DNA from: Avena insularis
Lineage: Eukaryota; Streptophyta; Magnoliopsida; Poales; Poaceae
Assembly: GCA_023614405.1 (NCBI GenBank)
Contig: CM042694.1
Coordinates: 115,070,685 to 115,134,684, forward strand
Reading direction: 5' to 3'
Length of the DNA stretch: 64,000 bases
The translations under genes and the position numbers were made by a program. The notes beneath the pieces are model-generated. The model saw only the letters and a list, made by a program, of their open reading frames with translations, was not told the origin of the DNA and ran no database searches. Shown here piece after piece: positions 47,141 to 59,022 of this stretch. How positions within the stretch are numbered: the stretch's first letter is position 1; every line of letters begins with the position of its first letter.

Positions 47141-49086
47141 ACATCCCCAAGCTTAACTCCTGCTCGTCCTCGAGTAGGTAAGTGATAAAAAGAAAGAATA
47201 ATTTTTGAGGTGACATGCACCATCATAAACTTGATCAAAGTATTTGCAAAACATTCAAAGCTAGGATCATAGTACTTCAATCATAACATGAAGGACAAAG
47301 TTCTAACAATAAGACAAAGCAACTATGTTGCAACATGAAAAGGCACAAACAAAAGATTCATGAATAACAATGCTTTGCAAGACATTTGTTTGTTTCACAT
47401 AAAGAAAACATAGCATAATAGCATTCAGCTTGTCCCTCAATAGAGTAGCAAATATAAATGCATAGGACACCTTCAAAGTTCATAAGAGTGACTAGATACA
47501 AATAGTTTAAAACAAGCAATATCAAGTTATGCATCAATCAACTAGTCTTGGGACAATGCACATAGAACTAAGAATGGCCACTATGCTCTCAAAGTAGGTG
47601 CATAAAGGTAGAAGGTGGAGACTCAATGTATAAGTGGAAGAAAGGCCTTCATAGAAGGAAGTAGGGATTCAAGTCTCATAAAGAGCTTCCAAAAATTATG
47701 GTACTTATTAGCTTTCAGCTCTCATTGCCCCTATCATAAGCATCTTGAAGTGATTAAGGTTAAAGTGAAGAAAGTATGGTGTACATGCTTGACGAAGTAT
47801 AAGTTAGAAATCTCATGTCTCTTATATACGAGGGCCGCTCCTCATGCTACTCAAGTTTAGTCACCGGTAAGTTCTTGTCATCGTAAGTAAATGTGTATCA
47901 TAGAGAACCGCCAACGGGGTACCCCTTGCCCGATGATATGGAAGAATCCCCATATCAAAATGACAAGGCAAGCAGACAACGAGCATCTCAGCAATCTTCT
48001 TATTTACCATGGGAATATGGTGCTTTTTTCTCTCTTTCCTCTTTTCATAATCTATTTTCTCTTTTTTCTCAATATAGGACTCTTTTTTTATAAGAAGAAT
48101 GCTTCATAGACAGCTCATTATGGTTACGCTGCAGGTTTCCACCATGTCAGCATGGATTAGACCAGCGGCCCAGGCGTTTCTCTAACACATATACATAACT
48201 CCATGGACTTACAAGCTCCCCTTTCATTTCACAACGACGACATCCATATACAAAAGAGCATGATATCAACTAGGTACAAGTACCAAGTGCAATGTTGAAA
48301 GCGTTCCCCATGACAACATGGTTCTGCTAATTCCCAACAAATAAGTGCAAGCATATACAACATAGACGACACAATGGTTCAAGTTTATTAAGGGCAAGAA
48401 AAGTAAAGTGTGCCATCAAGTTCGTGAGAGCTTTAATCACTAGTTTTCTCATAACAAGTTTAATTTGGAAGGTAAACAAAAGCATGAATATACTTGGAAT
48501 AGCATATGATAGTAGGTAGGTATGGTGGACTCTTTGGAATAACTTGGTTTAGGGAGTTGGATGCATGAGTGGAACTCATACTTTGTTGTGGAGGCTAGCA
48601 AAAGACTAGGAGCGACAAACTAAGAGAGCAATAATGGCCATAATCATGCAGAGCGACAAAACATCATTGATCAAAGCATAAAGTGATACTACAAGTTGAA
48701 AACTAAAGGATCATCAAGGCTATGGTGACTTTGGTTAGTCATAACATGGTGTGAGCATGTGCCAAGTCAACCCAAATAAAGCATCAAAGGAGAATACCAC
48801 TATACTATGCTTTAATATGCTAAAACAACGCATGATTCATCCAAGACACATTAAGCAATCTCAATTGTTTATAACAAGTCATGCTACAGCAAAGAATACT
48901 AAGCATAAAGCCAAAACAATACCAAGCATGGCATGACCAAGAATAGGCCACAGTCAAAAACAAGCTCTCTTTACCACTTAAGCATGAACTTTTCCTACTC
49001 TTTTCCAATCCAAACAAAACTATTTGAAAACCAATGTATGAAAGAGGGGGTCCAACCAACTTATTTAGAAAACTAAGCAAACCAAG
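47141..49086 (-). other. Shared 3' noncoding module, first segment
   Basis: Starts with the purine tract AAGCTTGGGGATGT (minus strand) and is very similar to 50721-52650 base by base. It has no ORF. The segment ends at the CCAAG target duplication of the inserted element (49082-49086). Confidence 0.85.
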
Positions 49087-50720
49087 TGATGGCTCAATGC
49101 ACGGCGCCCAGAAAAATGTTGATAGCTCGTGGTTGATGTAGAGCTCGTTGGGAACCCCAAGAGGAAGGTATGATGAGCACAACAGTAAGTTTCCCTCAGT
49201 TATGAAACCAAGGTTTAATCGAACCAGTAGGAGCAAGGAAACACCCCAAAGGTGTTACTAGCTGAGCTTTGGCAGGGCGCACTACCGGTGCTAGTAGCAA
49301 CATGGAGACCTGCACAACACAACCACAGAACTTTGTCCCCAAGTTGCGATGAGGTTATCAATCTCATCGTGTTTTGCGGAAAACAAAGGATTAAACGTAT
49401 CGAATGGAAAGAATTAATAGTTTGCAGAATGTAAACACAAAGGAGTAAAAGATTGTAGATTGTATGTAAAAGATAAGGACCAGGATCCATAGTTCACTAG
49501 AGGTGGCTCTCCTTAGATAGATAACATGTTGGGTGAACAAATTACAACGGGGCAATTGACAAACACCGAGAAAGCAATACATGCATATACTAATCATCTT
49601 GACTCCTCTGAGACTTGATTGGGCATTACAACATAATACATAGACCGCCATCCAACTGCATCTATGACTAATAATCCACCTTTAGGTTATCATCTGAACC
49701 CCCTCTAGTATTAAGTTGCAAGCAACAGATTATTGCTTTACGAACTGCGTGTAAAGTAAACAATACGATTGTTCTATGAACAAAGGATCGTTGTTTTCTC
49801 CCTAGTAGCAACAGCACATCTAGTACCTTAGAGATTTCTGTCACTTCCCCAGATTACCAGAGGCATGAACCCACTATCGAGCATAAATACTAACTCTTGG
49901 AGTTGCTAGCATCTACTTGGCCAAGATAGCTACTAACAACGGAAAGCATGCAAGATCTCAAATAACAAAGACATGATAGAATCAATAATCAATCTGAAAT
50001 AGCATCTCAGTATCCATCAGATCCCCGCAAACACAACATGTATGGATTACAAATATATGATCTTGATCATGAACGGAGCTCACAAGATCTAAACATGAAA
50101 GCACAAAGGAGGAGAAACCAGCCATCTAGCTACTACATGGATCCGTAGTCTAAGGATGAACTACTCACGCATCACACCGGAGGCTTGCATGGTGATGAAG
50201 AAGGCCTCCAGGGTGAATTCCCCTCTCCGTCAGGGTGCCAGGAAGAGCTTCAGATCCCTCCCGATCTAGGGATGGAGATGACGGCGGCTATAGACTCTTT
50301 CGTGAATTTTTGATCGGGTACTTAGGGTTTTTGTCCCGAGGGTAACTTATAGTCGGAAGGGGAGGCTGAGGGTGTGCCGGGAGCGGCCACACCACCCCCT
50401 GGCACGGGCCAGGCCTGGCTGCGCGGCCAGGTGGTGTAGTGGCGCCCTGGCCCTTCTCCGTATCGTATTCTGGCACTTGATCCCTTCCGAAAAATAGGCA
50501 TTTTGGCTTTTGTCCCGTCCAATTCCGAGAATATTCATTTTCTGACTTTCCTGGAACCAAAAACAGCAGAAAACAGGCAGCTGGCACTGTGGCTCTTGTC
50601 AATAGGTTAGTCCAAGAAATCATATGAAAAGTACTCCAAAGTTGGAACAAAACACAAGAAAGTGGATAAAACCAAGCATGGAACATCAAAAATTATAGAT
50701 ACATTTGCAATGTATCAACA
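49087..50720 (-). repeat. 3' LTR of the Sabrina-like element
   Basis: 1634 bp. GC-rich inverted repeat 50384-50450, TATA-like ACTATAAGT (minus strand) at about 50346-50354. In the first 100 bases it differs from its partner at about six positions, so the insertion is not very recent. Confidence 0.95.
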
Positions 50721-53487
50721 TCCCCAAGCTTAACTCCTGCTCATCCTCGAGTAGGTAAGTGATAAAAAGAAATAATTTTTGAGGTGACATGCACCATCAA
50801 AGACTTGATCAAAGTATTTGCAAAACATTCAAAGCTGGGATCCTAGTACTTCAATCATAACATGAAATACAAAGTTCTAGCAATAAGCAAAGAAACTATG
50901 ATGCAACATGAAAAGGCACAAAACAAAAGATTCATGAATAACAATGCTTTGCAAGACGTTTTTTTGTTTCACATAAAGAAAACATAGCATACTAGTATTC
51001 AGCTTGTCCCTCAATAGAGTAGAAAATTTAAATGCATAGGACACCTTCAAAGTTCATAAGAGTGGCTAGATACAATAGTTTCATACAAGCAATAACAAGT
51101 TATGCATCAATCAACTAGTCTTGGGACAATGCACATAGAACTAAGAATGGCCACTATGCTCTCAAAGTAGTGCATAAAGATAGAAGGTGGAGACTCAATA
51201 TAGTGGTGGAAGAAAAGCCTTTTGTAAAAGGAAGTAGGGATTCAAGTCTCATAAAGAGCTTCCAAAAATTATGGTACTTAAAGCTTTAAGCTCTCATTGC
51301 CCCTATCATAAGCATCTTGAAGTGATTAAGGTTAAAGTGAACAAACTATGGTGTACATGCTTGACGAAGTATAAGTCAGAAATCTTATGTCCCTTGTATA
51401 TGAGGGACGCTCCTCATGCTACTCAAGTTTAGTCACCGGTAAGTTCTTGTCATCGTAAGAACATGTGTATCATTGAGAACCGCCAACGGGGTACCCCTTG
51501 CCCGATGATACGGAAGAATCCCCATATCAAAATGACAAGGCAAGCAGACAACGAGCATCTTAGCATTCTTCTTATTTACCATGGGAATATGGTGCTTTTT
51601 TCTCTCTTTCCTCTTTTCATAGTATCTCTTTTTTTTCTCTTTTTCTCAATATAGGACTCTTTTTTTATAAGAAGAATGCTTCATAGACAGCTCATTATGG
51701 TTACGCTGCAGGTTTCCACCATGTCAGCATGGATTAGACCAGCGGCCCAGGAGTTTCTCTAACACATATACATAACTCCATGGACTTACAAGCTCCCCTT
51801 TCATTTCACACCGACGACATCCATATACAAAAGAGCATGATATCAACTAGGTACAAGTACCAAGTGCAATGTTGAAAGTGTTCCCCATGAAAGCATGGTT
51901 CTGCTAATTCCCAACAAATAAGTGCAAGCATATACAACATAGAAGACACAATGGTTCAAGTTTATTAGAGGCAATAGAGTAAAGTGTGCCATCAAGTTCG
52001 TGAGAGCTTTAATCACTAGTTTTCTCTTAACAAGTGGAAAGTAAACAAAAGCATGAATATACTTGGAATAGCATAAGCTAGTAGGTAGGTATGGTGGACT
52101 CTTTGGAATAACTTGGTTTAGGGAGTTGGATGCATGAGTGGAACTCATACTTTGTTCTGGAGACTAGCAAAAGACTGGGAGCGACAAACTAAGAGAGCAA
52201 TAATGGCCATAATCATGCAGAGCGACAAAACATCATTGATCAAAGCATAAAGTGATACTACAAGTTGAAAACTAAAGGATCATAAAGGCTATGGTGACTT
52301 GAGATAGTCATAACATGGTGTAAGCATGTGCCAAGTCAATCCAAATAAAGCATCAAAGGAGAATACCACTATACTATGCTTTAATATGCTAAAACAACGC
52401 ATGATTCATCCAAGACACATTAAGCAATCTCAATTGTTTATAACAAGTCATGCTACAGCAAATAATACTAAGCATAAAGCCAAAACAATATCAAGCATGG
52501 CATGACAAAGCATAGGCCACAGTCAAAAACGAGCTCTTTTTACCACATAAGCATGAACTTTCCTACTCTTTTCCAAACCAAACCAAACTATTCGCAAACC
52601 AAAGTGTGAAAGAGGGGGTCCAACCAATTTATTCAGAAAACTAAGAAAACCAAGCAAACTAAAAACCAAAACAAAAACGAAAAAGAAGACGCTCCAAGAA
52701 AAATACAACTGTGCATGAAACAATAAAAATGAAGCGTTTGGAAGAAACCTGGAATTTTTATTGATGAAGAAGGGGATGCCTTGGGCATCCCCAAGCTTTG
52801 ACGCTTGTACTTCTTGGATATTTCTTGGGGTGACACGCGTGGCATCCCTAATCTTGAGCTTTAGTCCATCCTTCATCTCATTACTCATTCCTTCCATACA
52901 CCTGAAAATTTTCTTTCATACAAAACTTCACACAATCTCATTAGCAACATTAGTGCACTTAAGATAAATAAGTCTCAAGGTTCAGTTATAACACCAAATA
53001 AACTTCCATTAGAATACTAGCTACTGTATCACTTCCCTCAAAAAGCTCAATTCCCCAAAGGAACTCAAGAAGGAACTAACAAGAAGCAAATGCAGAAAAT
53101 GGCAGAAATCTGTCAAAACAGACCAGCAGGTAAAGACGAATTTTTTCGAAGACCTTCTGTTGCTCAAATCAAAAAGTGTTGAACTAACGAAAGTTAGATA
53201 ACAATCTGGGGCAGAAGCACAAAACATTACAGCTCAAACCGACGTACAGAGCTCTCTCAGGAATTTTTACGGTGAAGCACAGAAATCTGTTTCAGGACAG
53301 CAACTTTCCCAATTATTACTTCACTCTCATTAGAGGTTACTCTTGGCACAAAAAGCAAATAAAAAGGATAAGGAGAGGTTATTACAGAGGTACTAACTTC
53401 TAAGACTCATCTAAAACTCTTGGCTTATCTCCCAACAAGTACTTTTCTTTAACGCCTTTAAGTTAGGCATAAGAAGCAAAGAAAGAA
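50721..53487 (-). other. 3' noncoding module of the Sabrina-like element
   Basis: Begins with the purine tract AAGCTTGGGGATGT adjoining the LTR. No ORF on the element strand. Contains GGATGCCTTGGGCATCC (near 52773), the same palindrome as at 44058, next to CCCAAGCTTTG. Confidence 0.85.
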
Positions 53488-55428
53488 TCAAGTGTTCTCA
53501 AATGAAGAAGCATTAAGACCAAATTTTGTTTTCATAGGATAAGCAAAAGAAATCTTTTCTCTCTTTTTAGGGAAGTGTTCTATACCTTTCTTGAGTGGGA
53601 GTTGATATTTAATGGTGCCTTCTTTCATATCAATGATGACACCAACAGTTCTAAGAAAAGGTCTTCCCAAAGTAATAGGACAAGAAGCATTGTATTCAAC
53701 ATCCAAAACATAGAAATCAATGGGGACATAGGAATCATTAACCATAATAAGAACATAATTAAGACTCCCCATGAGTTTCTTTTTAGCATTAGCATCAAGT
53801 GGGACATTCAAATAACAATCTTCAAGAGGAGGCAAATCAAGCATATCATAAATCCTTTTAGGCATAATAGAAACACTACTATCAAGATCACACGAAGCTT
53901 TGAAATCAAAGTCATTCACTTTCATATTAATGATGGGTTCCCAACCATCTTCTTGTTTTATAGGAATAGAAGCTTTATGTTTCATCTTTTCTTCTTTAAT
54001 CTTTATGAGAGCATCAGTAATGTGTTTTGTAAAAGCCATGTTCATAGCACTAGCATTGGCACTTTTAGCAAGCTTTTGTAGGAACTTAATAACTTTAGAG
54101 ATATTGCAACCATCAAGATCAAAATCAAGTTTATCATCTAAAGTAGTAGAACTATTACTAGCCTCAACACTAGTGGTGGTGATAGTAGAAACACTAATGT
54201 TTCTAGCAATTTCATCTTCTCTTTCCCACTTAGCATGTAATTCAGCTAATAGTCTAACATTTTCATCAATTCTTACTTGTATGGCATTAGTAGCTGCAAA
54301 GGGATTCTCATTAGTTTTAGGTTTAGAAGCCATTTTATTCAAAGTAGATTGAGTTTCAGCCAAAGATGCTATATTTCTTTCAGCATTAGAGAGTTTTTCC
54401 TCAATAGTTTTATTGAAAGCAGTTTGTTTACTAATAAACTCTTTAAGCATAACTTCAAGTTCAGAGGGAGCACTCTTATTATTGTTGTAAGAATTTCCAT
54501 AAGCATTACCATTGTTGGGAGGATATGGCTTATAATTTTTGTTACCAAAATTGTTCCTATAAGCATTATTACCATAAGCATTGTTGCCAAAGTTGTTATT
54601 TCTTATGAAGTTCACATCAACTTGCTCTTCTTGAGCAACCAAAGAGGCTAAAGGAATATTATTTGGATCAATATGGGCTTTCCCATTAACAAGCATAGAC
54701 ATAATTATATCAATCTTATCACTCAAGGAGGAGGTTTCCTCAACAGAATTTACCTTCTTACCTTGTGGAGCTCTCTCAGTATGCCATTCAGAATAATTAA
54801 CCATCATATTGTCCAAAAGTTTTGTTGCAGCACCCAAGGTGATGGTCATAAAGGTACCTCCAGTAGTTGAATCCAATAGGTTCCTTAAAGAATAGTTCAA
54901 TCCTGCATAAAAAGTTTGGATGATCATCCAAGCAGTTAGTCCATGAGTGGGACAATTCTTTACCAAAGATCTCATTCTTTCCCAAGCTTGAGTAACATGT
55001 TCATTATCAAGTTGTTTAAACTTCATTATTTCACTTCTCAAGGATATAATCTTAGCAGGAGGATAGTATTTTCCAATAAAAGCATCTTTGCACTTAGTCC
55101 AAGAATCAATACTATTCCTAGTTAAGGAATTCAACCATTCTTCAGCTTTTCCTCTCAAAGAGAAAGGAAACAATTTCAGTTTAATAATATCACCATCTAT
55201 ATCCCTATGCTTTTGCATCTCACAAAGTTCAACAAAGTTATTTAGATGGGAAGCAGCATCTTCATTACCAATACCAGAAAATTGTTCTCTCATAACAAGA
55301 TTGAGCAAAGCAGGTTTTATCTCAAAGAAAGTATTTTCAGCCACTGGTGGAGCAATATGTGTGCTCATAAAATCATTGTTGTTGGTGCTAGTGAAGTCAC
55401 ACAACTTAGTGTTCTCAAGAGTAGTCAT
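53488..55428 (-). CDS. gag: Gag plus protease-like polyprotein, intact, 646 residues
   Basis: Uninterrupted frame from ATG 55428. Residues about 60-200 are a retrotransposon gag core (LNLVMREQFSGIG, LFPFSLRGKAEEWLNSLT, DAFIGKYYPPAKI, QAWERMRSLVKNCP). An Asn/Gly/Tyr-rich stretch near 285-330 (repeat of NNAYGNN) stands where other gags have basic or zinc-knuckle sequence. A coiled-coil-prone segment follows at about 340-420. The C-terminus resembles a retroviral aspartic protease: CDLDSSVSIMP near residue 513 and ITLGRPFLRTVG near 585. The glycine after the catalytic Asp is replaced by Asp, so protease activity is doubtful. No pol follows. It may supply capsid to its own RNA. Confidence 0.9.
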   Translation of the reverse strand: MTTLENTKLCDFTSTNNNDFMSTHIAPPVAENTFFEIKPALLNLVMREQFSGIGNEDAASHLNNFVELCEMQKHRDIDGDIIKLKLFPFSLRGKAEEWLNSLTRNSIDSWTKCKDAFIGKYYPPAKIISLRSEIMKFKQLDNEHVTQAWERMRSLVKNCPTHGLTAWMIIQTFYAGLNYSLRNLLDSTTGGTFMTITLGAATKLLDNMMVNYSEWHTERAPQGKKVNSVEETSSLSDKIDIIMSMLVNGKAHIDPNNIPLASLVAQEEQVDVNFIRNNNFGNNAYGNNAYRNNFGNKNYKPYPPNNGNAYGNSYNNNKSAPSELEVMLKEFISKQTAFNKTIEEKLSNAERNIASLAETQSTLNKMASKPKTNENPFAATNAIQVRIDENVRLLAELHAKWEREDEIARNISVSTITTTSVEASNSSTTLDDKLDFDLDGCNISKVIKFLQKLAKSANASAMNMAFTKHITDALIKIKEEKMKHKASIPIKQEDGWEPIINMKVNDFDFKASCDLDSSVSIMPKRIYDMLDLPPLEDCYLNVPLDANAKKKLMGSLNYVLIMVNDSYVPIDFYVLDVEYNASCPITLGRPFLRTVGVIIDMKEGTIKYQLPLKKGIEHFPKKREKISFAYPMKTKFGLNASSFENT

Positions 55429-55591
55429 TTTTTTGGGGTTTCAAATAAGAAAGCAAACAAGTAAAACTAATTTTTTTGTGTTTTTTGAAGAACAAAACAA
55501 GCAAACAAAGCAAAAAGGAACTAAGCAAAACAAAAACAACAAAGTAAAGAGATTGGTTGTGAGGGACTCCCCTTGTAAAGATGTCCTTGAG

Positions 55592-55608
55592 TCCCGGCAA
55601 CGGCGCCA
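55592..55608 (-). other. Primer-binding site, tRNA-Asp type
   Basis: TGGCGCCGTTGCCGGGA on the minus strand, 10 bases from the 5' LTR edge at 55619. Confidence 0.9.
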
Positions 55609-55618
55609 GAAAAATGCT

Positions 55619-57236
55619 TGATGGCTCAATGCACGGCGCCCAGAAAAATGTTGATGGCTCGTGGTTAATGTAGAGCTTGTTGGGAACCCCAAGAGGAAGG
55701 TATGATGAGCACAGCAGCAAGTTTCCCTCAGTTATGAAACCAAGGTTTAATTGAACCAGTAGGAGCAAGGAAACACCCCAAAGGTGTTACTAGCTGAGCT
55801 TTGGCAGGGCGCACTACCGGTGCTAGTAGCAACGTGGAGACCTGCACAACACAACCACAAAACTTTGTCCCCAACTTGCGATGAGGTTGTCAATCTCACC
55901 GTGTTTTGCGGAAAACAAAGGATTAAACATATCGAATGGAAAGAAGTAAAAGTTTGCAGAAAGTAAATACAAAGGAGTAAAAGATTGTAGATTGTATGTA
56001 AAAGACAAGTACCGGGATCCATAGTTCACTAAAGGTGGCTCTCCTTAGATAACATGCTGGGTGAACAAACTACAGTGGGGCAATTGACAAACACCGAGAA
56101 AGCAATACATGCATATACTAATCATCTTGACTCCTCTGAGACTTGATTGGGCATTATAACATAATACATAGACCGTCATCCAACTGCATCTATGACTAAT
56201 AATCCACCTTTAGGTTATCATCTGAACCCCCTCCAGTATTAAGTTGCAAGCAACAGATTATTGCTTTATGAACTGCGTGTAAAGTAAACAATATGATTGT
56301 TCTATGAACAAAGGATCGTTGTTTTCTCCCTAGTAGCAACAACACATCTAGTACCTTAGAGATTTACATCACTTCCCAGTTACGGAGGCATGAACCCACT
56401 ATCGAGCATAAATACTAACTCTTGGAGTTGCTAGCATCTACTTGGCCAAGATAGCTACTAACAACGGAAAGCATGCAAGATCTCAAATAACAAAGACATG
56501 ATAGAATCAATAATCAATCTGAAATAGCATCTCAATATCCATCGGATCCCCGCAAACACAACATGTATGGATTACAAATAGATGATCTTGATCATGAACA
56601 GAGCTCACAAGATCTAAACATGAAAGCACAAAGGAGGAGAAACCAGCCATCTAGCTACTACATGGATCCGTAGTCCAAGGATGAACTACTCACGCATCAC
56701 ACCGGAGGCTTGCATGGTGATGAAGAAGGCCTCGGTGAATTCCCTCTTCAGAGGTGCGGGAAGAGCTTTAGATCCCTCCCGATCTAGGGATGGAGATGAC
56801 GGCGGCTACAGACTCTTTCGTGGATTTTTAATCGGGTACTTAGGGTTTTCGTCCTGAGGGCAACTTATAGTCGGAAGGGGAGGCCGAGGGGGTGCCGGGA
56901 GCGGCCACACCACCCCCTGGCGTGGGCCAGGCCTGGCCGCGTGGCCAGGTGGTGTGGTGGCTCCCTGGCCCTTCTCTGTCTCGTATTCTGGCACTTGATC
57001 CCTTCCGGAAAAATAGGCACTTTGGCTTTTGTCCCGTCCAATTCCGAGAATATTTATTTTCTGACTTTCCTGGAACCAAAAACAGCAGAAAACAGGCAGC
57101 TGACACTGTGGCTCTTGTCAATAGGTTAGTCCAAGAAATCATATGAAAAGTACTCCAAAGTTGGAACAAAACACAAGAAAGTGGATAAAACCAAGCATGG
57201 AACATCAAAAATTATAGATACATTTGCAATGTATCA
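55619..57236 (-). repeat. 5' LTR of the Sabrina-like element
   Basis: 1618 bp. GC-rich inverted repeat at 56902-56970 and TATA-like sequence at about 56867. Its U5 end carries a short copy of primer-site-like sequence (ACGGCGCCCAGAAAAATG at 55633) that mimics the junction at 55600, followed by a second TGATGGCTCGTGG; both LTRs share this. Confidence 0.95.
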
Positions 57237-57241
57237 CCAAG

Positions 57242-58240
57242 CAAACGAAAACCAAAACAAAAACAAAAAAGAAGACGCTCCAAGAAAAACACAACTGTGC
57301 ATGAAACAATAAAAATGAAGTGTTTGGAAGAAACCTGGAATTTTTATTGATGAAGAAGGGGATGCCTTGGGCATCCCCAAGCTTTGATGCTTGTACTTCT
57401 TGGATATTTCTTGGGGTGACACGCGTGGTATCCCCAAGCTTGAGCTTTAGTCCATCCTTCATCTCATTACTCATTCCTTCCATACACCTGAATTTTTTCC
57501 TTCATACGAAACTTCACACAATCTTTATTAGCAACATTAGTGCAGTCAAGATAAAAGGTCTTAAGGTTCAGTTCTAACTCAAAATAAACTTCCATTAGAA
57601 CACTAGATACTGTAGCACTTCCCTCAAAAAGCTCAATTCCCCAAAAGAACTCAAAAAGGAACCAACAAGAAGCAAATGCAGAAAATGGTAGAAATCTGTC
57701 AAAACAGACCAGCAGGTAAATACGAATTTTTCCGAAGACCTTCTGTTGCTCAAATAAAAAAGTGTTGAACTGACGAAAGTTAGATAACAACCTGGGGCAG
57801 AAGCACAAAAATTCACGACTCAAAAAGACGTCCAGAGATTTTACACGAAGTTTTACGATGAAGCACAGAAATCTGTTTCGGGACAACAACTTTCCCAATC
57901 ATTACTTCTGTCTCATTAGAGGTTACTCTTGGCACAAAAAGCAAATAAAAAGGATAAGGAGCGGTTATCACTGAGGTAATAACTTTCAAGACTCATCTAA
58001 AACTTTTGGGTTATCTCCCAATAAGTACTTTTCTTTAACGCCTTTAAGTTAGGCATGATAGTTTGAGAAGATGCTCACATAAGAAATATGAATTGAAGTA
58101 AAAGAGAGCATCAAGAAGAAAATTCAAAGCACATTTAAGTCTAACCCACTTCCTATGCATAGGAATCTTGTAAAGAAACAAGTCATGAAACCACAAAGCA
58201 ACAAGCATAGAAAAGCAAAACAAGTGCAACTTCAAGACTT
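57242..58240 (-). other. Shared 3' noncoding module, second segment
   Basis: Continues the composite element after the insertion. Similar to 52655-53470 until about 58055 (AACGCCTTTAAGTTAGGCAT), where the two elements part: one enters the gag-protease frame, the other a 190-bp leader to the 201-residue ORF. Confidence 0.8.
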
Positions 58241-58846
58241 TCAACATAAAGAGGGGAAACTTAATATTATTGAGATGCATAAAACCATGTTTCCCTCTCT
58301 CATAATAACTTTCAGTACCATCATGAATAAAATTAACAATATAATATCACATAAAACATTCTTATCACGAGCCACATGCATATAATAATTATTACTCTCC
58401 ACATAAGCATAGTTATTCTTATTAATTGTGGTGGGAGCAAATTCAACAAAATAGCTATCATTATTATTCTCATCACCATAATCATCAAATATAGGAGGCA
58501 TATTGTAATCATAATTAATTTTCTCCTCAATAGTAGGTGGACTAAAAATATCATATTCATCATTGTAATCATCATTTATTGGAGGTTTGGTATCATCATA
58601 AGCAATAGAATAGCTATCTTCCAAAGCTGGGGAACTAAAAAGATCATTTTCATAAAAACTAGCTTCCCCAAGCTTAGACTTTTCCATAGCATTAGCAATA
58701 ATGGTGTCCAAAGAGTTCATACTAACAACTTTGCTATTAGCATGCAAATAAAGTTCCATAGGTTTTTTAATTTTCTCTTCAAACACTTCATGTCCTAACT
58801 CAAGATAAATACTATAAAGCTCTCTAATTTTTTTGTTGTTTTCCAT
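58241..58846 (-). CDS. 201-residue acidic ORF of the composite element
   Basis: Open frame from ATG 58846. The first 75 residues are mixed and helix-prone (MENNKKIRELYSIYLELG, VFEEKIKKPMELYLHANSK). The middle, about 85-165, is very rich in Asp, Asn and Tyr with repeated DDYNDE / DDYGDEN patterns. The last 30 residues are hydrophobic (LLILFMMVLKV). No gag, protease or zinc-finger signature is visible and I do not recognise a domain. It occupies the place of the gag-protease frame, directly after the primer site and a 150-base leader. I recall similar sequence in other Triticeae repeats but cannot name it. Function unknown. Confidence 0.6.
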   Translation of the reverse strand: MENNKKIRELYSIYLELGHEVFEEKIKKPMELYLHANSKVVSMNSLDTIIANAMEKSKLGEASFYENDLFSSPALEDSYSIAYDDTKPPINDDYNDEYDIFSPPTIEEKINYDYNMPPIFDDYGDENNNDSYFVEFAPTTINKNNYAYVESNNYYMHVARDKNVLCDIILLILFMMVLKVIMREGNMVLCISIILSFPSLC

Positions 58847-58994
58847 GAAGCCTAACTAGTGAAAACAAGAAACAGAAAGACAAAATTGCAGAATCTAAAG
58901 GAAATAACTTCGAGTACTCACACCAGAAAATAGGCATTTGTCGTGGAAGGTTCTTCTTCTTTAATCCTCCGGTGTGAATACCTTTTACCTTACC

Positions 58995-59012
58995 TCCCCG
59001 GCAATGGCGCCA
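58995..59012 (-). other. Primer-binding site, tRNA-Asp type
   Basis: TGGCGCCATTGCCGGGGA on the minus strand, one mismatch (G to A) from the perfect site, 10 bases from the LTR edge at 59023. Confidence 0.88.
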
Positions 59013-59022
59013 GAAAATAGCT

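Larger units (their letters stand above)
49087..57236 (-). mobile_element. Complete Sabrina-like non-autonomous gypsy element
   Basis: 8150 bp with LTRs 49087-50720 and 55619-57236, both starting TGATGGCTCAATGCACGG in plus coordinates, and a perfect CCAAG duplication (49082-49086, 57237-57241). Order on the minus strand: 5' LTR, tRNA-Asp primer site (55608-55592), one 646-codon gag-protease frame, 2.7 kb of 3' noncoding module, polypurine tract, 3' LTR. Total and LTR sizes agree with what I recall of the Triticeae family Sabrina. The lack of RT and integrase means it depends on an autonomous partner. Confidence 0.95.

Noticed and set aside
53575..54651. Plus-strand frames of 168, 150 and 124 codons
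   Set aside because: Antisense to the intact gag-protease frame; composition matches shadow translation.
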